Assembly: GCA_002482845.1 (NCBI GenBank)
Contig: DLGT01000118.1
Span: 261-20,186 of the forward strand
Length of the DNA stretch: 19,926 nucleotides
Source: Saprospiraceae bacterium UBA7687
GTDB lineage: Bacteria > Bacteroidota > Bacteroidia > Chitinophagales > Saprospiraceae
Reading direction: 5' to 3'
A model generated the notes under the pieces. It saw only the letters and a list, made by a program, of their open reading frames with translations, was not told where the DNA came from and did not search any database. The translations under genes were made by a program, and so were the position numbers. Position 1 is the stretch's first letter, and the number at the start of each line of letters is the position of its first letter. Positions 1 to 8,632 of the stretch are shown here, piece after piece.

Positions 1-90
1 GTGACGCGGTCTTAAAAAAGAAGGACTTCTGAAACTGTCTTTTCTAAACCTCATTTTTTTAAGTAAGAATTAAATAATATTTACCAATCC

Positions 91-642
91 ATGAAAACCA
101 TCGTCACTTTTTCCTACTTACTTTTCAGTCTATTGGCTTGTCGGAATGCATCTACTACCCTTCCTGCACAGGCTGTCGTATCAGACACTATTACCGCAGA
201 TACAATACCGACAACTGAGATGGAGATGGAAATAGATACCGAAGATGCTGTCGCTTGGCTGACAGAAGTCATCGAAAATCATCTGAATGAAGGTGGATTT
301 GCTATGGAAGACATCTGTACGCCACAATACTACGAATACAAAACTGACGCCACCCAAGTAGGCTACGACGGAGGTATGGACGAAGCCGCATTTACCAAAA
401 AATGGTCATCTACGTATGATGTCACTCGTGCAGGTATAGGTACAGCATTCCTCATCTCTGGTCAAGATAACGGCAAAGTTAAAGTCACTAAATGTGTTCC
501 AAAACCTACTACCACTTCTGAAGCTATCATCCTAGAAGTGGTCATCGCTGATCCCGATATGAATGCTACCTACCACCGAGATTTTAAGATCGTACCGATA
601 GGCAAGGCATATCAGATAGATGATGTGGTGGAGTTTGATTGA
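91..642 (+). CDS. Small secreted lipoprotein of unknown function
   Basis: This 183-residue protein starts with a short signal peptide that ends in a lipobox (L-L-A-C, Cys17), so it is probably an outer- or inner-membrane lipoprotein facing the periplasm or surface. A low-complexity Thr/Glu linker (about residues 20-50) leads into a compact domain of about 130 residues ending in V-V-E-F-D. The domain has an alternating polar/hydrophobic pattern, and its general look (N-terminal helix with EDICTPQYYEY, then several strands) resembles the small DUF3828-type lipoprotein domains. That likeness is an impression, not a match I can prove. The ATG at 91 directly precedes a typical K-rich signal peptide start. 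No operon partner is visible: the next gene is over 700 bp away on the other strand. The last 30 codons recur as an orphan fragment at 9072-9164, so the genome probably has or had at least one paralog. No substrate or pathway can be inferred. Confidence 0.85.
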   Translation: MKTIVTFSYLLFSLLACRNASTTLPAQAVVSDTITADTIPTTEMEMEIDTEDAVAWLTEVIENHLNEGGFAMEDICTPQYYEYKTDATQVGYDGGMDEAAFTKKWSSTYDVTRAGIGTAFLISGQDNGKVKVTKCVPKPTTTSEAIILEVVIADPDMNATYHRDFKIVPIGKAYQIDDVVEFD

Positions 643-786
643 TAGGGTAGAAAAACATTTTTCATAATATCATCTAGGATACGTCTTGTGCTAAAAAGAA
701 AAATACTGCTTAGCGTTAGATATTGTTTTTTAATTTGTGGACTTGGGTAAATCTATATTTGCTGATTAAGACAATACCAAAATCAT

Positions 787-877
787 TTATAATGGAAAAT
801 AAACGCCAAAAAGCGGGTTATAATGGAAAAATAACGTCGTTTTCTGATAAATGAGCCTTTATAGTGGAAAATAATGG
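787..877. repeat. Three spaced copies of a TTATAATGGAAAATAACG-like motif
   Basis: Near-identical copies begin at 787, 818 and 859. Each carries TTATA(A/G)TGGAAAA followed by an AT-rich end, and the first two share a terminal ACG. Start-to-start distances are 31 and 41 bp, so this is not a strict tandem array or a CRISPR. On the minus strand the motif reads as a repeated Phe-His-Tyr-Lys, which explains a spurious open frame. The function is unknown; degenerate mobile-element ends or a protein-binding cluster are possible. Confidence 0.7.
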
Positions 878-917
878 GATGTTTTTTTTTACCACTCTTT
901 AGTGCAGCTTTGCTGTA

Positions 918-946
918 AAGGAAACTAAGGATTTCACTAAGGGGCA
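918..946. repeat. CTAAGG-type dispersed repeat, copy 1
   Basis: This 29-bp segment differs by one base from the segment at 1083-1111. Internally it is built of CTAAGG words about 10-11 bp apart. A preceding ACCACT (about 891) matches the ACCACT just before the second copy, so the original unit was probably a little longer and is disrupted here. It looks like a dispersed intergenic repeat, not coding sequence. Confidence 0.65.
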
Positions 947-960
947 ATTTATAAATTGTG

Positions 961-1016
961 GATGCCGCTGAAGCTGCACATGACTGCTGATGCCGCTGTA
1001 GCTGCACATGATTGCT
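961..1016. repeat. 28-bp tandem duplication (two units)
   Basis: The units at 961-988 and 989-1016 abut exactly and match at 26 of 28 positions. Each begins GATGCCGCTG and contains AGCTGCACATGA. AGCTGC and GCAGCT-like words within each unit could form small stems. The segment sits between the two CTAAGG-type repeats. There is no coding interpretation I would defend. Confidence 0.75.
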
Positions 1017-1082
1017 TGTTCAGGGTTTACTTCGCATTGTTCAGAATAGAATTTTAATGGGCTATTTAATGTTTTTACCACT

Positions 1083-1111
1083 AAGGAAACTAAGGATATC
1101 ACTAAGGGGCA
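1083..1111. repeat. CTAAGG-type dispersed repeat, copy 2
   Basis: This is the second copy of the element at 918-946, in the same orientation. With the preceding ACCA it shows three CTAAGG words in a row at about 10-11 bp spacing, close to one turn of the DNA helix. The two copies bracket the 28-bp tandem duplication. Confidence 0.65.
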
Positions 1112-1412
1112 TCAAGATTCAATATTAAACTATACTAAAAATCGTAGCCTAGGGATTTCTTTGGGTTATATGTACTCGTTATAATAGCGGCTAAACCTAG
1201 CATTTTCGTCATCAATATGGGCTATTACATTTATGTTACGTCATCAATTGATGATAATAATCATTTAGTTTCTTGGATGTCTATATTATCTTTTACTATT
1301 GAATTTTATAAAACAAAGTTACTTGTTTTTTATTTAAAGTATGTACACCATGTTGCCATCAAAATAATTTAGCATCCTCAATTATATTTGAGAAAGATTT
1401 AGAAATACTTCC

Positions 1413-3371
1413 TTACATTTTTGATATCACCACCACTATTTTATTAAAATCTGCCGCAGCATTTACCACCTTTTTGTAAGATTCGAATGCACTTAATGGG
1501 TAATCTATAATGTCATAATTCTCAGTATTATTCACGATCAGTTCTGAGCCATTGATAGTAGCAGAACTATGCCAATGAGCCACTTTTTTATCATCGATAA
1601 TGGTCTCAAAATTCATTTCAAAAGCTTCGGGATTTTTAATTGTATATCCAGGCGGTAATAAAATCTTTATAGTCCTGGTATATCTGTGTGGGTAATATAG
1701 TTCCACAGGCAATACTCTGTTTTCGACTTGATAAAGTTCCATTTGTTTACCTATCAATACTCCAACATTGAGCAATAAATTATCACCTGCTTTCTGTACT
1801 AGGTCCTTGCCTTCAAATGTTACATTCAAAATTAAAGGTAACAAGCCGATATTATCACACCCGTCATTTTCAATTTTAATAGACTTGGTTTCTGCCTTTT
1901 GAGTATAGTTTTCTGAAATATTTTTTATGATATCCTGATATTGGTCAGCAGATACAAAATCTTTGATGTATTGAATGCCTGCTGCTGCATATCCACCTTG
2001 TTTATGCGTGGTATTTATTTCAGGGTTATATATATCTTCCCGTAGATCTATTGTAATATCTGTGAAATCATGCGTTATTTCTCCACTGGGAATATCAATA
2101 AATTTTATTTCTCCTAAACCCATCATAACACCACCAAATTCTTTTGCTTTTATAAACAATCCGTAAGTATTGCCTAGATTAAAATTAAATAAAGGGAATC
2201 TGTATTCAAATGCACATGGCTCGAGATATTGCCTTAAAGTAGGAAAATAAAAAATGATGTCCGTCAACTGCTCTATGGTATCAAAATCTTTGTCAAAAAA
2301 CATCTTAAATCTCTCGGAAGTCACTACGAATTGGTGCTCGATATTGAAATGTTTCAGGACTGCAGCATAAAGTTTGAGCATATCTATTTCATTGGCTTGT
2401 TTGCTCTTAAGTGCTGCCGTAAAGTTTGAGTTTTCGCCATAATATCTATTATAAGCTATATTGGTTTTGATAAACTGTTCGATAAGTCTTATTTGGGTAA
2501 AAGGATCTTTAGATGTAGGGATTTTTTTAATAAAAATATCCAACTCCTTTTTCATTTTTGAATCTAGTTCTGCATTTAGATTTTCAAATACGTTTGTGGC
2601 AAACTCTTTATAATTGTTTAGATTTTTAGCATTAGAGTTTAGATTTGATTCCAACTTATAACGCAATGATTTAGTATGCGCTTTTTCATTTGCATACTTT
2701 TCATCACTAGGTATAGCTGTAAGATTAAATGCAGAAACACTTAGGCTATTTTTATCTTTGTAGGCTTCTTTGATCTCTGTCATGGTAGCTAGGCCATTAT
2801 AAGATTTGGTTTTAAATTGTAAATGTTTGGGGTAGATTAGTTCGAAATGTGCAGAAAGTATGGGCCTACTATCTTGTAATACTACGGTAGCACCTTTTAT
2901 TTCTGGTACTTCTTCCAAGATAAATAGTTTTTCAATAATTGCCCCTTTTTCCAATCCTGTCACAGCATAATATTGGTATTTTACACCAGTCTCTTCATTG
3001 GTTTCTTCCTTGATATCGCTTGTTTTAAGTTCTATTACTTTTCCATTGTTTTGTATTACTCTCAGCTTATTCACCAAGAGTTTTTCTTCTGTTCTGAATG
3101 GTATATAAACTTTATTATTGCGCTCTATGGCATTTGCACTATTGATTAAAACTTTTTCATGGAGTAAGTAGAATTGCAAAACCGCATTATCTTTTGAAAG
3201 TAATTCGGTTTTTATGTTTCGCAACAATACTATTTCATTTTCAGATGCATAATTTTCAGGTACTTCTATTTTTTCGTCTGAAAATTTATAGTCTTTAAAT
3301 TCGTATTGACCAAAGATATTAGCAGTGACAAATAAATAAAGTGATAATAAAATAAATTTTGATAAGTTCAT
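1413..3371 (-). CDS. Secreted DUF3857-type protein with degenerate transglutaminase domain
   Basis: The 652-residue protein has an N-terminal signal peptide (cleavage near F-G/Q-Y, residues 21-22). It continues with an extended beta-rich region typical of DUF3857 (about 45-235) and a helical part at about 285-350 that aligns with the transglutaminase-like core of its neighbour. The neighbour's catalytic G-D-C-K-D-M is here A-N-E-I-D-M (residues 326-331), so the nucleophilic Cys is replaced by Glu. The His- and Asp-containing stretches are also absent (T-D-I-I-F-Y-F and L-E-P-C-A at the matching places). It is therefore probably a non-catalytic relative that binds or presents a substrate or partner in the periplasm or outside the cell. 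It is the last gene of the minus-strand operon, 9 bp after the active-looking paralog, which suggests the two act together. The substrate is unknown. Confidence 0.85.
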   Translation of the reverse strand: MNLSKFILLSLYLFVTANIFGQYEFKDYKFSDEKIEVPENYASENEIVLLRNIKTELLSKDNAVLQFYLLHEKVLINSANAIERNNKVYIPFRTEEKLLVNKLRVIQNNGKVIELKTSDIKEETNEETGVKYQYYAVTGLEKGAIIEKLFILEEVPEIKGATVVLQDSRPILSAHFELIYPKHLQFKTKSYNGLATMTEIKEAYKDKNSLSVSAFNLTAIPSDEKYANEKAHTKSLRYKLESNLNSNAKNLNNYKEFATNVFENLNAELDSKMKKELDIFIKKIPTSKDPFTQIRLIEQFIKTNIAYNRYYGENSNFTAALKSKQANEIDMLKLYAAVLKHFNIEHQFVVTSERFKMFFDKDFDTIEQLTDIIFYFPTLRQYLEPCAFEYRFPLFNFNLGNTYGLFIKAKEFGGVMMGLGEIKFIDIPSGEITHDFTDITIDLREDIYNPEINTTHKQGGYAAAGIQYIKDFVSADQYQDIIKNISENYTQKAETKSIKIENDGCDNIGLLPLILNVTFEGKDLVQKAGDNLLLNVGVLIGKQMELYQVENRVLPVELYYPHRYTRTIKILLPPGYTIKNPEAFEMNFETIIDDKKVAHWHSSATINGSELIVNNTENYDIIDYPLSAFESYKKVVNAAADFNKIVVVISKM

Positions 3372-3380
3372 TTTTAATTT

Positions 3381-5309
3381 TTACTCTGTTAAAACAATAT
3401 TTTCATTATAAATAGATTTTAGATTTTGCATGTTGGTATTCCAAAGTTCAAAATCAGATGGCTCAAGCAACAATTTTTTATTTTCAATAGTAAAATCAAG
3501 TTTCAACTCATCGTCTTTCATACTGTATTTTATACTATAAGCCATTAATGCATTGTCTACAGAAATGTCTTTGGGCAATTTTTTAACCTTCATTCCTGTC
3601 GGTAATACGAGTGAAACACTAAATTCTTTTTGATAAAGAAAATCAAATTCATACTTTGCTTCTCTATCCTTTTTGATTGTATTTTGCTCGAAAGGCTTGC
3701 TAAAAAACATCGATAGATAGTATTCATTGGCCGCAGAGACTACATAATTTTCTAATGTAAATTGATAATCTACTATATAAGGGAGATCTCTATCTTCGAC
3801 ATTTTTCTCTTTGTATTCTTTTAAATGAAATTTATTATTTCCCTTGATTACTAAACTCTTAATGATTTCCAGTCTATTATTTTTGGCAGCGTCACCTATT
3901 TTGTTGAGAAAGTCGCTTCTATTGATACCATGGAGCGAAAGATTGCCCTCGCCCTTTATCGTAGTTTTGTCCAAAGTAAGTTTTATAGATTCTTTCCTGA
4001 GATTCTCCAATGGTGTTACTACGGGTACTTTTACGATCTCAAACCCATCTCCTCGCTGTATCATGGCATCTTTTCCTTGAATGAAACCTGTAGGAAGACC
4101 GAACACAGCTTCCTTGTCTGTCGCATCCAAAAATATGACCTTACCTTCTAAATCTATAGCTGCGATCATATGATCATCTACTGCCGGTGTTGCTATTTCA
4201 TGATACGAATATGGAATCCTGCGTGTACCTATCCAGCAAAGATTTACATTAGGGATTTTAGCATATTTTGCCATTGTGGTAATAATACTGGACATATCTT
4301 TACAGTCTCCAAATCTTCGGGCATTGACCAACTTTGCATCGCGTGGAATGAATCCTTCATAACCATTTTCGAAAGCAACATATTTTATATTGTCCTTTAC
4401 CCAATAAAAAATCGCTTTGATCTTTTCTTCAGTACTTGCCAAAGATTTGGTAATATTCAAAGCTATTTCCTTGAGTTCAGGGTCTTCGGTCTTATTGATA
4501 GAATCTGTAAAAATTTTGTAATATTTGTATAACAACTCTGTATCACCTAAAACATTTGTTGTGTTTTTTCCTGATTTGTATTGCTTAATATAAACAACTA
4601 TGTGTGGGGCTATGTGTAAGTAACCAGGATGATTTTGTTCATATTTTATTGGTTTATTCTCTACTCTTTTCCAGTTATAAGTCGTCTTACGCCTACCTTC
4701 TGTTATGATAAGTTTAATCTCATTATTGGGGTCATTAAATATCTTATACCCTATTTTGATGTCATTGTCTGTAATTACTTCTAATTCAGCTTCATCTACA
4801 GGAAGATTATTTGCAAACATAAATCTGTGCAAAAGGTAAGGATCCAAAAACTCTGACTGGTAAGTATATACTTTTTTAGAACCTATCTCTAAGTTATTGA
4901 ACGTCAGCTTTTTTTCTTTGACATCACTATAAAATACAGAATTGCTTTCAGCAGATTTTTCAGTGGGTGGATTGATAGGTATCTTCTTCTCTTTTCCCTT
5001 GGCATTTACAATAGTGTAAGCATCAAATGACTTCAATGGTACCAACTCAGAAAAAGAAAAACTTTCTGAAGTATTCTGGATTCCTGCTTCTGACAATATT
5101 AGAGATTCAAAATAATTGTCTGAAATGATTTTTGGTTTATTGTCAGAAAGGCTAAAACGATAAGTTTGTTTATCTTTAAGAATTAACTCATTTTGTCCAG
5201 GATATTTGGCTTTAATATCTGCAATATTTTGGCCATTTAAAATGCATGACCATATTGTCAAACAAAATGAAAAAGTGAAATACCTCAAGGACATAAATAT
5301 TTTTAGCAT
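3381..5309 (-). CDS. Secreted DUF3857/transglutaminase-like protein with intact catalytic triad
   Basis: The protein has a signal peptide followed by a DUF3857 beta-rich domain (about residues 40-270), then a transglutaminase-like core at about 290-400, then a C-terminal beta-rich domain. The core carries G-D-C-K-D-M-S (nucleophile Cys near residue 336), D-D-H-M-I-A-A-I (His near 380) and F-L-D-A-T-D (Asp near 395), so all three catalytic residues are present. The family likely cleaves or cross-links an amide bond in the envelope; the actual substrate is unknown. The start is uncertain. A TTG at 5324 would overlap the upstream stop by 4 bp, but the ATG at 5309 or the one at 5294 gives a more normal signal peptide, and I chose 5309. 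It lies between the MORN gene and its degenerate paralog and is almost certainly co-transcribed with both. Confidence 0.88.
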   Translation of the reverse strand: MLKIFMSLRYFTFSFCLTIWSCILNGQNIADIKAKYPGQNELILKDKQTYRFSLSDNKPKIISDNYFESLILSEAGIQNTSESFSFSELVPLKSFDAYTIVNAKGKEKKIPINPPTEKSAESNSVFYSDVKEKKLTFNNLEIGSKKVYTYQSEFLDPYLLHRFMFANNLPVDEAELEVITDNDIKIGYKIFNDPNNEIKLIITEGRRKTTYNWKRVENKPIKYEQNHPGYLHIAPHIVVYIKQYKSGKNTTNVLGDTELLYKYYKIFTDSINKTEDPELKEIALNITKSLASTEEKIKAIFYWVKDNIKYVAFENGYEGFIPRDAKLVNARRFGDCKDMSSIITTMAKYAKIPNVNLCWIGTRRIPYSYHEIATPAVDDHMIAAIDLEGKVIFLDATDKEAVFGLPTGFIQGKDAMIQRGDGFEIVKVPVVTPLENLRKESIKLTLDKTTIKGEGNLSLHGINRSDFLNKIGDAAKNNRLEIIKSLVIKGNNKFHLKEYKEKNVEDRDLPYIVDYQFTLENYVVSAANEYYLSMFFSKPFEQNTIKKDREAKYEFDFLYQKEFSVSLVLPTGMKVKKLPKDISVDNALMAYSIKYSMKDDELKLDFTIENKKLLLEPSDFELWNTNMQNLKSIYNENIVLTE

Positions 5310-5320
5310 TGTGATTATTA

Positions 5321-7393
5321 TCAATGATTTATAATTTCGTACAGAATGTTGGTGTCATATTTCTTTGTTTTTTGGAGTTTACCATTTTTGTACAATTTTA
5401 GATCACCATGCACTTCATCATCTTTGTACATTACACTCATCATCAACTGTCCATCTTTATCATAATACTCCTGCAATCCATCAAAATCACCATCTATAAG
5501 ATTTTCACTTTTGTATAAGATACCAGATGGATAATATTCTTTGCTGACGGTGTGTAACTTATCGTCTTTAAAATTAGAAATTTGTTGAAGCTTACCATCC
5601 ATACCATATATCTCCATAGGTCCATCCCAATATCCCGATTTGAAATTAATTTCAATTGCTTTTTTGCCATTCGTATATTTTGATTCGATTTTGAAATCCG
5701 AATTGGGTTTTACTTCTACTTTTTCTCCTAACTGTTCATTTTTATCCAAAACTTTATAATATAAAGGATATCCAAAACTATAACCCACAAGTGCTATTAT
5801 TTTACCTTGCATATTATAATAAATCATATCACCATGTTTGGTATCCGAGATAGATTCATATTCATACATTTTGCTGCCATCAACGTAATACCTGATTGTT
5901 TTGCCATTATCTACATCAAAGGTATAAGTAAATTCTGACTTAAGAATGCCCATCTTATCGTAATATTTGGCCATTCCATTTTTCAAACCATTGTAATATA
6001 GAACTTCAGAAGATATGGTTTCTGATGAATTATATGATTTGGCAGGACCATGTAGATTACCATTGATATAATTAAACTCTCCCAACACTTTGCCGCTATT
6101 ATCAGTGATACGCTGAAGTCCGTGTTTCACTCCGTTTTTAAAGTTATTAGTGATATTCAAAAGTCCATTTTCAGTTTTTGACTTTACTTCTCCATTCAAA
6201 TTGCTATAATAATCTTCTGAATCCAAGCTTCCATCCAAGTTGTATAACTTTTGACTCATTAATTTGTCATCATAATACTTCAATTGGCTGTAAAGTCGAC
6301 CACTACGATAGTAAGTGTTAACGGTGTAATAGTGACTTTTATCTATAACATACCCCTCATAATTTTTGCTTCCATCTGGGTAAAAACTTATGTACGGTCC
6401 CGTATGAATGTCATGTATAAGATAACTGATCTGCAAAAGTTTACCATTATTATAGATCTCTTTAATTCCGTGCTCTTCGTTATTTTCATTTCTGTTTACA
6501 CGGACCAATTTGCCTGAATAGTCATATTCTCTAGTACTTCCATTAAGTACATCTTTTGTATAGTCTTGTTCTAAATACAATTTGCCATTATAGTGATAAT
6601 ATTTCCATAATCCATTCATTTTACCTTTGGAGTATTGACCTTGTGTGATTACAATACCATGATATGATTTGAAAAAGTAATTATCATCTTTAAATTTTAC
6701 CTCTACTGGTTTGGATTGACCTTTGGTGTGTTGATAAGCATTTTTGACATTACCGTTGGAGTAGGACTCTTCGTAATATTTATCTCCATTTCCATCAAAA
6801 TATGAGATCGACTTTAAATTAGATTTGTCATCATAAAATTTGTGGATAAAAAGCTTGCCATGGATATTGTAACTAAGGTATTCAGTCATCTTATCTGCAA
6901 CATACTTTGTTTCGTATGCAATAGTTCCGTTTGTATTATAATAGATCACTGGGCCACTGTTTTCACCTTGATGATATGTACCTACGCTTTTTATTGTTTT
7001 ACCATCATAATATTCCCTACAAGTACCGTTCAGTTTACCATCGATATAGTTAAAATCACTGATCAAATCTCCGACCTCATTGTATGACTTGTTAGAACCA
7101 TCCAATTTTCCTGACTTAAATATGGTTTCGACTTTTATGCTTCCATCTGGATGATAGCAGGTAAATTTACCATCAATTTGTCCTTTAACGTAGGTGCATT
7201 TACAATTTACACCACCATTAACATGATAAGTGGTATTAGGACCATCTAATTCATCATTGAGAAAGGTTTCTTCTTCTTGAAGCATCCCATGTGGATAGTA
7301 GGTTTTCTTTATTCCATTGAGCAAATCATCTTTGTACATTGCTTCTGAAGTCAGTTGACCATCCATGTTATAAAATTTCTGAAGACCTTGCAA
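5321..7393 (-). CDS. MORN-variant (YwqK-type) repeat protein; probably the severed C-terminal part of a TPR-MORN protein
   Basis: Almost the whole frame consists of about 30 degenerate MORN-variant units of 20-25 residues, with the pattern D/N-G-x-L-x-x-E-x-x-Y-x-x-G-x-L-x-G. Automatic pipelines often call such proteins 'YwqK family antitoxin', but nothing here supports a toxin-antitoxin role. They are best viewed as extended beta-hairpin scaffolds. The first available start is a TTG at 7393; the first ATG is at 7366. Neither yields a signal peptide. The frame is open upstream to 7426, and that stretch also encodes a MORN unit that continues, across one TAA, into the preceding gene in the same frame. 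If the TAA is real, this product either lacks an export signal or is not made. The 3' end abuts the transglutaminase gene. The repeats are real; whether this is an independent gene is doubtful. Confidence 0.75.
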   Translation of the reverse strand: MQGLQKFYNMDGQLTSEAMYKDDLLNGIKKTYYPHGMLQEEETFLNDELDGPNTTYHVNGGVNCKCTYVKGQIDGKFTCYHPDGSIKVETIFKSGKLDGSNKSYNEVGDLISDFNYIDGKLNGTCREYYDGKTIKSVGTYHQGENSGPVIYYNTNGTIAYETKYVADKMTEYLSYNIHGKLFIHKFYDDKSNLKSISYFDGNGDKYYEESYSNGNVKNAYQHTKGQSKPVEVKFKDDNYFFKSYHGIVITQGQYSKGKMNGLWKYYHYNGKLYLEQDYTKDVLNGSTREYDYSGKLVRVNRNENNEEHGIKEIYNNGKLLQISYLIHDIHTGPYISFYPDGSKNYEGYVIDKSHYYTVNTYYRSGRLYSQLKYYDDKLMSQKLYNLDGSLDSEDYYSNLNGEVKSKTENGLLNITNNFKNGVKHGLQRITDNSGKVLGEFNYINGNLHGPAKSYNSSETISSEVLYYNGLKNGMAKYYDKMGILKSEFTYTFDVDNGKTIRYYVDGSKMYEYESISDTKHGDMIYYNMQGKIIALVGYSFGYPLYYKVLDKNEQLGEKVEVKPNSDFKIESKYTNGKKAIEINFKSGYWDGPMEIYGMDGKLQQISNFKDDKLHTVSKEYYPSGILYKSENLIDGDFDGLQEYYDKDGQLMMSVMYKDDEVHGDLKLYKNGKLQKTKKYDTNILYEIINH

Positions 7394-7426
7394 TTGATCT
7401 TTTTTGTAGTAATATTCCCCTAATTT

Positions 7427-7429
7427 TTA
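7427..7429 (-). other. In-frame TAA interrupting a TPR-MORN fusion frame
   Basis: On the minus strand the frame reads ...I-N-K-H-G, then TAA, then K-L-G-E-Y-Y-Y-K-K-D-Q-L-Q-G. Treating the TAA as one residue gives a 17-position MORN unit that aligns without gaps to the next unit, D-G-Q-L-T-S-E-A-M-Y-K-D-D-L-L-N-G: G2, E7, Y10, K11, D13 and G17 coincide. The stop therefore sits at position 3 of a repeat and does not lie at a natural domain end. A single substitution (for example from AAA, GAA or CAA) would create it. Confidence 0.8.
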
Positions 7430-8632
7430 CCCATGTTTATTGATTTTTAAAAATGGTCCATCATATTCGTTATTAACGACCTTACCAATGATTGAAGGCC
7501 AATTATCTTTCAAAAATATCATGACCTCTTCCTTTTTTCCGAAATGCATTAGCTTTCGTTTGCCAAAATAGGACCAAATATCATTTTCCAAATAATTTTC
7601 ATTAAGTTCAGCTACCATCTTATCTTTAGATGTCAATTTTTTACCCAATTCTTCTCTATATTCCTGAAGATAAAAATAAATAAGTGCTTCAGTTTGATTG
7701 CGCAGCGCAATTTGCTTCATCCACGGTATGTACATGTATTCAAAAAAACCATCTCCCATAGTATGAGAATCTGCATATTCAATCACCGCTTGAACTTGCC
7801 TTGTAAAAACATCATCTATTGATGCTTTGAGTTTGTATTTTGGGTTAAGTGCTAGTTGATTTTGCAAGATCGTATTTAACTCAGTGAAGTCATCACCCAC
7901 TTCAGATGTGGTAATCGTAGGTGTATTATCGTAGTAATATGACATTTTTACATTAAGTTTGGCTATGATGTCTCTTGCTATTCCGCTTGATGGATTGTTT
8001 AATAGACATGAAAGGAGGGCTAAGTTACCTTCAGCCACTTTTCCCTCTTCCAGACATATCAAACCCAGTAGATAATGCGATGAAATATGATTTGGATTAT
8101 GTGTGATGGATAACTTTAGATAGTCAACGCTTTTTTGTAAGGATTTCGTACGATAATGCAAAAGTCCCATATTGTAAAGCAATACAGAAGAATTTGGTAC
8201 CATTTTTTCTACTTCTGTAAAAAGCTCGAGTGCTTTGACATAATTCGAATCATTGCTCAAATAGCTACCATATAATAAGAGCATATCGGGATTGCTGTTG
8301 ATTTCGCCTACCAGATAAAGAGAATCCATTTCTTTTAAGATGACATCGCCTTTATCCATAAAAGCCAATGAAAGCATCCTTTCATACCTTGCGCTTTCAT
8401 ACAACGGATCACTAGGAAAAATAGCACTAAAATGACTCACTGCTTTCTCATATTCATTGTTTTCAAAAGCTATTTTACCTAACGCAAAAATACTGTCTCC
8501 ATCGTAGGTCTGAGGATAGGTTCGCTGTGCTTGTATTTGGGAGATAAAAATAAAAATAAGAAATAAGAAAACTTGTAATTTTCTACTGTAGGTTCTTAAT
8601 TTTGAGTTCATTTCTAATGTATAGTAACGCAT
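7427..8632 (-). CDS. Secreted TPR protein; probable N-terminal part of an interrupted TPR-MORN protein
   Basis: The 401-residue product begins with a signal peptide whose hydrophobic core (V-F-L-F-L-I-F-I-F-I) ends in Q-A-Q, a typical Bacteroidota cleavage site. Start codons exist at 8632 and 8611. The second ATG (M-N-S-K-L-R) gives a shorter, more usual N-region and may be the true start. Residues about 45-225 form several tetratricopeptide units (for example Y-E-K-A-V-S-H-F, Y-V-K-A-L-E-L-F, L-Q-K-S-V-D-Y-L), a protein-interaction scaffold. The region about 250-380 is helical and unassigned. The last 12 residues (Y-D-G-P-F-L-K-I-N-K-H-G) already look like the start of a MORN unit and run in frame into the next reading frame beyond the TAA. 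It is the first gene of the operon. The scaffold architecture suggests an envelope or surface assembly, but no partner is evident. Confidence 0.85.
   Translation of the reverse strand: MRYYTLEMNSKLRTYSRKLQVFLFLIFIFISQIQAQRTYPQTYDGDSIFALGKIAFENNEYEKAVSHFSAIFPSDPLYESARYERMLSLAFMDKGDVILKEMDSLYLVGEINSNPDMLLLYGSYLSNDSNYVKALELFTEVEKMVPNSSVLLYNMGLLHYRTKSLQKSVDYLKLSITHNPNHISSHYLLGLICLEEGKVAEGNLALLSCLLNNPSSGIARDIIAKLNVKMSYYYDNTPTITTSEVGDDFTELNTILQNQLALNPKYKLKASIDDVFTRQVQAVIEYADSHTMGDGFFEYMYIPWMKQIALRNQTEALIYFYLQEYREELGKKLTSKDKMVAELNENYLENDIWSYFGKRKLMHFGKKEEVMIFLKDNWPSIIGKVVNNEYDGPFLKINKHG

Larger units (their letters stand above)
643..1412. other. 770-bp gene-free, repeat-rich intergenic region
   Basis: I find no credible gene between the lipoprotein and the end of the minus-strand operon. 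The two short minus-strand frames here (within 783-1102) are made of the repeats themselves and resemble no protein I know. The region holds three dispersed copies of an A-rich 19-mer (787-877), a pair of 29-bp copies of a CTAAGG-rich element (918-946 and 1083-1111), a 28-bp tandem duplication (961-1016) and a perfect 14-bp palindrome, TCATCAATTGATGA, at 1241-1254. The density of small repeats suggests the remains of mobile or REP-like sequence, or an insertion-tolerant spacer. From about 1255 to 1412 I see only AT-rich sequence and a weak 5-bp stem (1377-1392) with no T-run, so no convincing terminator for the minus-strand operon. Confidence 0.6.

Noticed and set aside
3..32. A frame ending D-A-V-L-K-K-K-D-F-stop at the left edge, possibly the end of an upstream gene
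   Set aside because: Only nine codons are visible and other frames are equally open; not enough to support a feature.
783..1102. Two short minus-strand open frames
   Set aside because: They consist of the local repeats translated (recurring F-H-Y-K and S-L-V-S) and show no protein-like character.
787..1111. Could the repeats be a CRISPR array?
   Set aside because: Repeat types differ, spacings are irregular, copy number is two or three, and no cas genes are present.
1377..1392. CTCAA/TTGAG stem downstream of the minus-strand operon
   Set aside because: Only 5 bp and no T-run on the minus strand; not a convincing terminator.
5321..7393. Annotation of the MORN protein as a 'YwqK-family antitoxin'
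   Set aside because: The name comes from automatic family labels; there is no toxin gene nearby and the protein is a long repeat scaffold in an envelope operon.
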